Of a stretch of DNA of 10,149 nucleotides, positions 6,969 to 10,149 are shown piece after piece (the stretch's first letter is position 1; the number at the start of each line of letters is the position of its first letter). The notes below the pieces were generated by a model, which had not been told where the DNA came from, searched no databases, and worked only from the letters and a program-made list of their open reading frames with translations. This stretch comes from a bacterium. Lineage in GTDB: Bacteria > Hydrogenedentota > Hydrogenedentia > Hydrogenedentiales > SLHB01. The position numbers and the translations under genes are program-made. Location of the stretch: contig JAAEQP010001875.1 of NCBI GenBank assembly GCA_024231375.1, positions 1-10,149 on the forward strand. The letters are read 5' to 3'.

Positions 6969-8249
6969 ATGATGTCAGATTCCATACAACATGCCAATGA
7001 ACCACGCGCCAACACTGTGCGCGCCCGGCTGGATGCCATTATGGGCAGAGGACAGCGCACCTTCACCCCGTCTCAGGCCGTTGTCGAGCGGGCACAGGGC
7101 TCGAGGTTGTGGACGGTTGACGGCCTTGAGCTGATAGATTTCACTTCGGGCGTTCTCGTTGCCAATCTTGGGCACGGGCACGCACGCTTCGAAGAGTTGT
7201 ACGCGGAGTACTGCGGCGACTTGCCCAGGAATGCGTACAACATGGTCACGGAAATCGAGGTAATCGCATCCGAACGGCTTGTGGCCAGTATGTCTGATAA
7301 CCCTAAAGCGCAGAAGGTGTTATGGGCGGCTAGCGGGTCCGAGGGTATTCAGAAGGCCATGTGGGCCGCGCTGCACTGCGCGGAGCACAAGCGGGCGGAT
7401 CGCGACATCATTCTCGCGACCCACGGCGGATTCCATGGCAAGAAGGGCCTTGCAGGTGATGTGACGGGCGAGACCAGTCCCAACCCCAATGTCCGGTTCA
7501 TCTCGTTTCCCATGGACGACGACAAACCTGAATCCTTCTATCGGGCGGAGTTGGACGGACTCGCGGACGAGTACGCCGGGCGGATTGCCCTTCTTATCAC
7601 CGAACCCTATCTTGGCGCCAAGGGCTCGTACCATCCGCCGAAGTGGTACCACCAACTCTTGCAGGCCTGGTGCGAAACGAATGATGTCGCCTTCATTCTT
7701 GACGAGGTACAGGCCTGCCACGGACGAACAGGCAACATGTACGCCTACCAGTCCTATGAGGTCCACCCCGACTTGGTCGTGTTGGGCAAGGGTCTGGGGA
7801 ACGGCGAGCCCGCCGCAGCCGTGGTCGGCCGGACCGATCTCATCGACGCGTTGGCGTATGGCGAAGGTTCGGACACCTTCAGCGGCAACCCGCGGGCCTG
7901 CGCCGCCGCGTGCGCGGTGTTCGACGTCTTCGAAGAGGAACACGTCATGGACAGGGTGCGCGAAAGTGCGGGTGTTGTCGAATCGAAGCTCCGCGCGCTG
8001 GTGGATCGCTGGCCCTTTGTGAAGGCCGTGCGGGGCGAGGGCTTGGTCTACGGCGTGGAGATCGAGACTCCCGAGCTTGCCAACGCGTGCGTGCTCGAGG
8101 CCTACAAGGGCGCCGACGGCACAGGCGTCCATTTCCTCGGACCGCTGGCTGAGAAGGTGCTCCGTGTCAGCCCGCCGCTGGTCATCTCCAGGGACGATAT
8201 CAATGCCGCCTTCGACATTCTAGAGTCGGCTTGGGCACGGGTAGGCTGA
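6969..8249 (+). CDS. Class III PLP-dependent aminotransferase
   Basis: A 426-residue cytosolic fold-type I aminotransferase of class III (acetylornithine/GABA/glutamate-semialdehyde group). Visible marks: substrate-entry strand DGLELIDFTSGVLVANLGHGH (51-71), phosphate-binding ASGSEG (121-126), the HGGFHG turn (152-157), TEPYLGAKG (211-219), LDEVQACHGRTG (244-255) with D245 contacting the pyridine nitrogen, VLGKGLGNG (271-279) with K274 as the Schiff-base lysine, and SDTFSGNPRACAAA (301-314). The usual SGSEA reads SGSEG and the usual T-G-x-GRTG reads A-C-HGRTG, so it may belong to a less studied subgroup. AAGGA at 6958-6962 serves either ATG of the ATG-ATG pair (6969 or 6972); the frame is open upstream but without support. 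It lies alone behind its own promoter and is followed by a hairpin, so context does not reveal its amino donor or keto acceptor. Confidence 0.88.
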   Translation: MMSDSIQHANEPRANTVRARLDAIMGRGQRTFTPSQAVVERAQGSRLWTVDGLELIDFTSGVLVANLGHGHARFEELYAEYCGDLPRNAYNMVTEIEVIASERLVASMSDNPKAQKVLWAASGSEGIQKAMWAALHCAEHKRADRDIILATHGGFHGKKGLAGDVTGETSPNPNVRFISFPMDDDKPESFYRAELDGLADEYAGRIALLITEPYLGAKGSYHPPKWYHQLLQAWCETNDVAFILDEVQACHGRTGNMYAYQSYEVHPDLVVLGKGLGNGEPAAAVVGRTDLIDALAYGEGSDTFSGNPRACAAACAVFDVFEEEHVMDRVRESAGVVESKLRALVDRWPFVKAVRGEGLVYGVEIETPELANACVLEAYKGADGTGVHFLGPLAEKVLRVSPPLVISRDDINAAFDILESAWARVG

Positions 8250-8280
8250 ACCTCGGGATTCTTGAGGACGACGTATTTCC

Positions 8281-8305
8281 GCGCCTCCCCATCCTGGGGA
8301 GGCGC
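8281..8305 (+). terminator. Strong hairpin between the aminotransferase gene and queA
   Basis: GCGCCTCCCC and GGGGAGGCGC form a perfect 10-base-pair, GC-rich stem with a 5-base loop (ATCCT), followed by TGTTTGATT. It could be an intrinsic terminator for the aminotransferase transcript, but the T tract is poor. The 3' arm holds GGGGAGG, a Shine-Dalgarno sequence, and ends 16 bases before the queA ATG, so it could instead (or also) control queA translation. A weaker 17-base hairpin with G-U pairs lies at 8251-8267. Confidence 0.55.
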
Positions 8306-8321
8306 TGTTTGATTGCGAGCC

Positions 8322-9344
8322 ATGAACACTTCGGATCTAGAATACGAGCTGCCCGAGCGCCTTATCGCGCAACGGCCCTGCGACAAACGCGACGAGTCGC
8401 GGCTTCTTGTTGTGAGCCGGGCCGACGGCACGATTCGTGAGGACGTGTACCGGAACGTCGCCAACTACCTGCAACCCGGAGACTGCCTGGTCCTCAACGA
8501 CACCCGCGTGATCCGGGCACGCCTGATGGGGCGCAAGCCGACCGGAGGCCGCGTGGAAGTGTTCCTGTTGCACGAGCACGCGCCGTGCGAGTGGGATGCG
8601 CTGGTGAGGCCGTCGGCCAAGGTGAAGCCTGGAACCTGCGTATCGCTGGCCGGCGGTGTCAGTGTGGTCGTGGAGGACGTGTTGCCTGAAGGTCGGCGGC
8701 GCGTTCGGTTCGACCGGCCGGACGTCCTTGCTGTCCTGGAGGAGGCTGGTGAGATACCCCTGCCACCCTATGTACGGCGCTCGCATCCGGATGACACCGA
8801 TGCGCGGCGCTACCAGACGGTGTACGCGAAGAATCTGGGTGCTGTGGCGGCGCCAACGGCGGGGCTTCACTTCACGGATCAGGTGTTTCAGTCCTTGGAC
8901 ACGCGGGGGGTGGAGCGGGCGTTCATTACGCTCCATGTCGGGTATGGCACCTTCAAACCTATCACTGCAAATGACTTAACGCAGCACAATCTTGAACCCG
9001 AGGACTTTGTTCTGTCCGAGGAGACCGCCTCAAGACTTAATGCCGCCCGGGACGCGGGTGGACGTGTGGCTGCGGTGGGGACCACATGCACGCGCGTGCT
9101 GGAAACGCAGTGGAAGGAGGGCCTGTTCCACCCTGGCGCCGGTTCCACGAACTGCTTCATCTACCCGCCGTACACCTTTCGTGGCGTGGACCTGCTCCAG
9201 ACGAACTTCCACTTGCCGCGATCAAGTCTCCTGGCCTTGGTCTATGCGTTCGCTGGCAGGGATCTCGTGCGGGAAGCCTACGACTACGCCGTAAGGAACG
9301 AGTTTCGGTTCTACTCCTACGGCGACGTGATGTTGATTACCTAG
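8322..9344 (+). CDS. queA: S-adenosylmethionine:tRNA ribosyltransferase-isomerase QueA
   Basis: Transfers and isomerises the ribosyl part of SAM onto preQ1 already placed at position 34 of tRNAs with GUN anticodons, giving epoxyqueuosine, the penultimate step of queuosine synthesis. The 340-residue protein is diagnostic throughout: DLEYELPERLIAQRP, then RDESRLLVV, LQPGDCLVLNDTRVIRARL, the GGRVEVFLL strand, IPLPPYVRR, DARRYQTVYAK, GAVAAPTAGLHFT, the HVGYGTFKPI loop, and GTTCTRVLE. The C-terminus with TNFHLPRSSLLALVYAFAG completes the fold, and the length is normal (E. coli QueA is about 356). The ATG at 8322 matches the family N-terminus but lacks a close SD. An in-frame TTG at 8313 lies 10 bases after GGAGG and would add three residues. 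No other queuosine genes (tgt, queG) are in the window. Confidence 0.97.
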   Translation: MNTSDLEYELPERLIAQRPCDKRDESRLLVVSRADGTIREDVYRNVANYLQPGDCLVLNDTRVIRARLMGRKPTGGRVEVFLLHEHAPCEWDALVRPSAKVKPGTCVSLAGGVSVVVEDVLPEGRRRVRFDRPDVLAVLEEAGEIPLPPYVRRSHPDDTDARRYQTVYAKNLGAVAAPTAGLHFTDQVFQSLDTRGVERAFITLHVGYGTFKPITANDLTQHNLEPEDFVLSEETASRLNAARDAGGRVAAVGTTCTRVLETQWKEGLFHPGAGSTNCFIYPPYTFRGVDLLQTNFHLPRSSLLALVYAFAGRDLVREAYDYAVRNEFRFYSYGDVMLIT

Positions 9345-9366
9345 GGTGAGACAAGGGCTGTAGGCG

Positions 9367-9789
9367 CTAGGAGAAGTCGAATATCGCGGCAGTGCCGTCG
9401 CTGGCCTCGTCGTCATCGGGCTCGCCATCCCTGTCAGCGACCTCAAAGTCCGCGACCGCGGGGCGATCTTCGACCGGTTCGTCAATCACCGCGGGATCCT
9501 CTGCAATCTCAGCAGCCGCGGCCTTTGCCTGCGTTTGCGTGGGGCGTGTCACCTCCGGCTCGGCCGCCTCCGTGGGCCGGGTGACCTCCAGGTAGAACAC
9601 GTAGTCAACGGGCTCGCGAAGCACACGAGCGATCTTCAAGGCAACGAAGATCGAGGGGGTCAGCCGCCCCTTCTCGACCGCGATGATGGTCTGACGCGTG
9701 ACACCGGCTTCGCGCGCCAGATCCGCTTGGCGCAGACCCAGTCTCGCTCGAAGCTCCCGCACGCGGTTGTGAACGCAGAGTTCGCTCAT
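9367..9789 (-). CDS. XRE/Cro-type helix-turn-helix regulator with acidic tail
   Basis: A 140-residue protein. Residues 7-67 form a complete XRE-type HTH of the short YozG-like kind: HNRVRELRARLGLRQADLAR (7-26), recognition segment GVTRQTIIAVEKGRLTPS (29-46), and LKIARVLREPVDYVFYLE (51-68). Such proteins bind DNA as dimers and often repress their own promoter. Residues 69-140 are not part of that domain. They contain a duplicated EVTRPT (68-73 and 79-84), then an Ala/Glu/Asp-rich, probably disordered stretch ending DGTAAIFDFS. This tail is strongly acidic and unlike the basic HTH. The ATG at 9789 has no SD; a near-consensus promoter ends only 9 bases upstream, which suggests leaderless or near-leaderless translation. 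It is convergent with queA (22 bases between stops). No toxin or phage gene adjoins it in the window, so its targets are unknown. Confidence 0.85.
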   Translation of the reverse strand: MSELCVHNRVRELRARLGLRQADLAREAGVTRQTIIAVEKGRLTPSIFVALKIARVLREPVDYVFYLEVTRPTEAAEPEVTRPTQTQAKAAAAEIAEDPAVIDEPVEDRPAVADFEVADRDGEPDDDEASDGTAAIFDFS

Positions 9790-9798
9790 GTCGACTTT

Positions 9799-9827
9799 AG
9801 GATACCATGCGCGTTACATCATGTCAA
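9799..9827 (-). promoter_or_regulatory. Near-consensus promoter of the XRE regulator gene
   Basis: On the minus strand a perfect TTGACA (forward 9822-9827), a 17-base spacer and TATCCT (forward 9799-9804). Only 9 bases separate the -10 box from the ATG, so transcription should start at or within about 3 bases of the start codon. This agrees with the absence of an SD. Confidence 0.65.
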
Positions 9828-9841
9828 CGAAGGAGTACAGA

Positions 9842-10003
9842 ATGTCAGAGAAAGCTTACGTTCTCTCCAGGCGGCCTCCCAACAGATTCCAGACAATCCC
9901 TTCTTGGATTTGGGAAATGAGATCCTATCTGGGACATCTATACCTTACCTCAAGGAGCCGTGCGTTGGGGTCGTCGCAACCATCGATGGCTTCCGAGTCC
10001 TGA
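9842..10003 (+). CDS. Possible small protein of unknown function, or start of a decayed gene
   Basis: A 53-codon open frame beginning MSEKAYVLSRRPPNRFQTIP. Its main support is a textbook ribosome binding site, AAGGAG at 9830-9835, 6 bases before the ATG. The product has no signal peptide, membrane helix or family I recognise. It is divergent from the XRE gene, with 52 bases between start codons, the usual place for a regulator's target. The frame resumes after the TGA and stays open to the window end, and a neighbouring frame looks more protein-like in the middle, so this may be the 5' end of a gene with frameshifts. I see no clear plus-strand promoter for it. Confidence 0.3.
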   Translation: MSEKAYVLSRRPPNRFQTIPSWIWEMRSYLGHLYLTSRSRALGSSQPSMASES

Positions 10004-10149
10004 TCACCGCGTCTGTTGGCTATTCGACCCGGGGGATCCGATGTCTCGCAGAGCCCATATTCGGACGCGGATGCGCCCCGCTTCGTAAATGATCGGCGTA
10101 TCTCACTGACGATGCACCATTCGGCGGGTTCCGGAAGGCAGATATGGGA

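Larger units (their letters stand above)
9790..10149. other. 360-base right end without a confident gene
   Basis: Apart from the XRE promoter, this stretch has no frame that is clearly coding on either strand. On the plus strand a frame from 9842 stops at 10003 and then runs open to the window edge. A second frame is open to 10092 and reads like protein between about 9845 and 10020 (for example DNPFLDLGNEIL). On the minus strand one frame is open from the window edge to about 9912. This pattern fits either chance or a gene broken by small indels. Codon use here is less GC-rich than in the neighbouring genes. Confidence 0.4.

Noticed and set aside
7320..8132. Minus-strand open frame of 270 codons inside the aminotransferase gene
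   Set aside because: Antisense to a gene with full catalytic motifs; no domain recognisable in its translation.
9535..9788. Plus-strand open frame running through the XRE gene into the right-end region
   Set aside because: This part is antisense to the well-supported HTH gene; only its portion beyond 9790 is kept as a possible gene remnant.

Overview
The window looks like chromosomal DNA from a moderately GC-rich diderm (Gram-negative-type) bacterium. It encodes the two inner-membrane permeases of lipopolysaccharide export. Several genes have recognisable Shine-Dalgarno sites, GTG or TTG starts look possible, and several promoters resemble the sigma70 consensus. No 16S, tRNA, CRISPR, integrase or transposase sequence is visible, so a species or phylum cannot be given from sequence alone.

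Layout. (1) 42-2230, minus strand: lptF then lptG, overlapping by 4 bases (ATGA). (2) 2231-2514: divergent regulatory region, with a -10-like element facing lptF and a TTGTGC-17-TATACT promoter facing right. (3) 2515-4900, plus strand: two tightly spaced membrane-protein genes, a GT87-type (DUF2029) polyprenol-phosphate-dependent glycosyltransferase and an OpgC/HGSNAT-like membrane acyltransferase. They probably form one transcript that builds or decorates an envelope glycan. (4) 4930-6710, minus strand: a solitary gamma-ordered DNA methyltransferase with a long basic tail, followed by a TetR-family regulator with its own promoter and two small palindromes in its leader. (5) 6969-9344, plus strand: a class III PLP aminotransferase behind a near-consensus promoter, a strong hairpin, then queA (tRNA queuosine synthesis). 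(6) 9367-9789, minus strand: an XRE/Cro-type regulator with an acidic tail and a near-consensus promoter placed so close to the ATG that its mRNA should be almost leaderless. (7) 9790-10149: no confident gene. It holds a well-formed ribosome binding site in front of a short open frame that breaks, possibly a small or decayed gene.

Functionally, the left third is about the outer envelope (LPS transport plus glycan assembly and acylation). The right two-thirds is a mix of housekeeping (queA), metabolism (aminotransferase), an orphan DNA methylase and two transcription factors. I see no complete defence, phage or other mobile system. The most interesting signals are regulatory: the hairpin that buries an SD upstream of queA, the near-leaderless XRE promoter, and the paired palindromes before tetR. 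The orphan methyltransferase with its basic tail is also worth a look.
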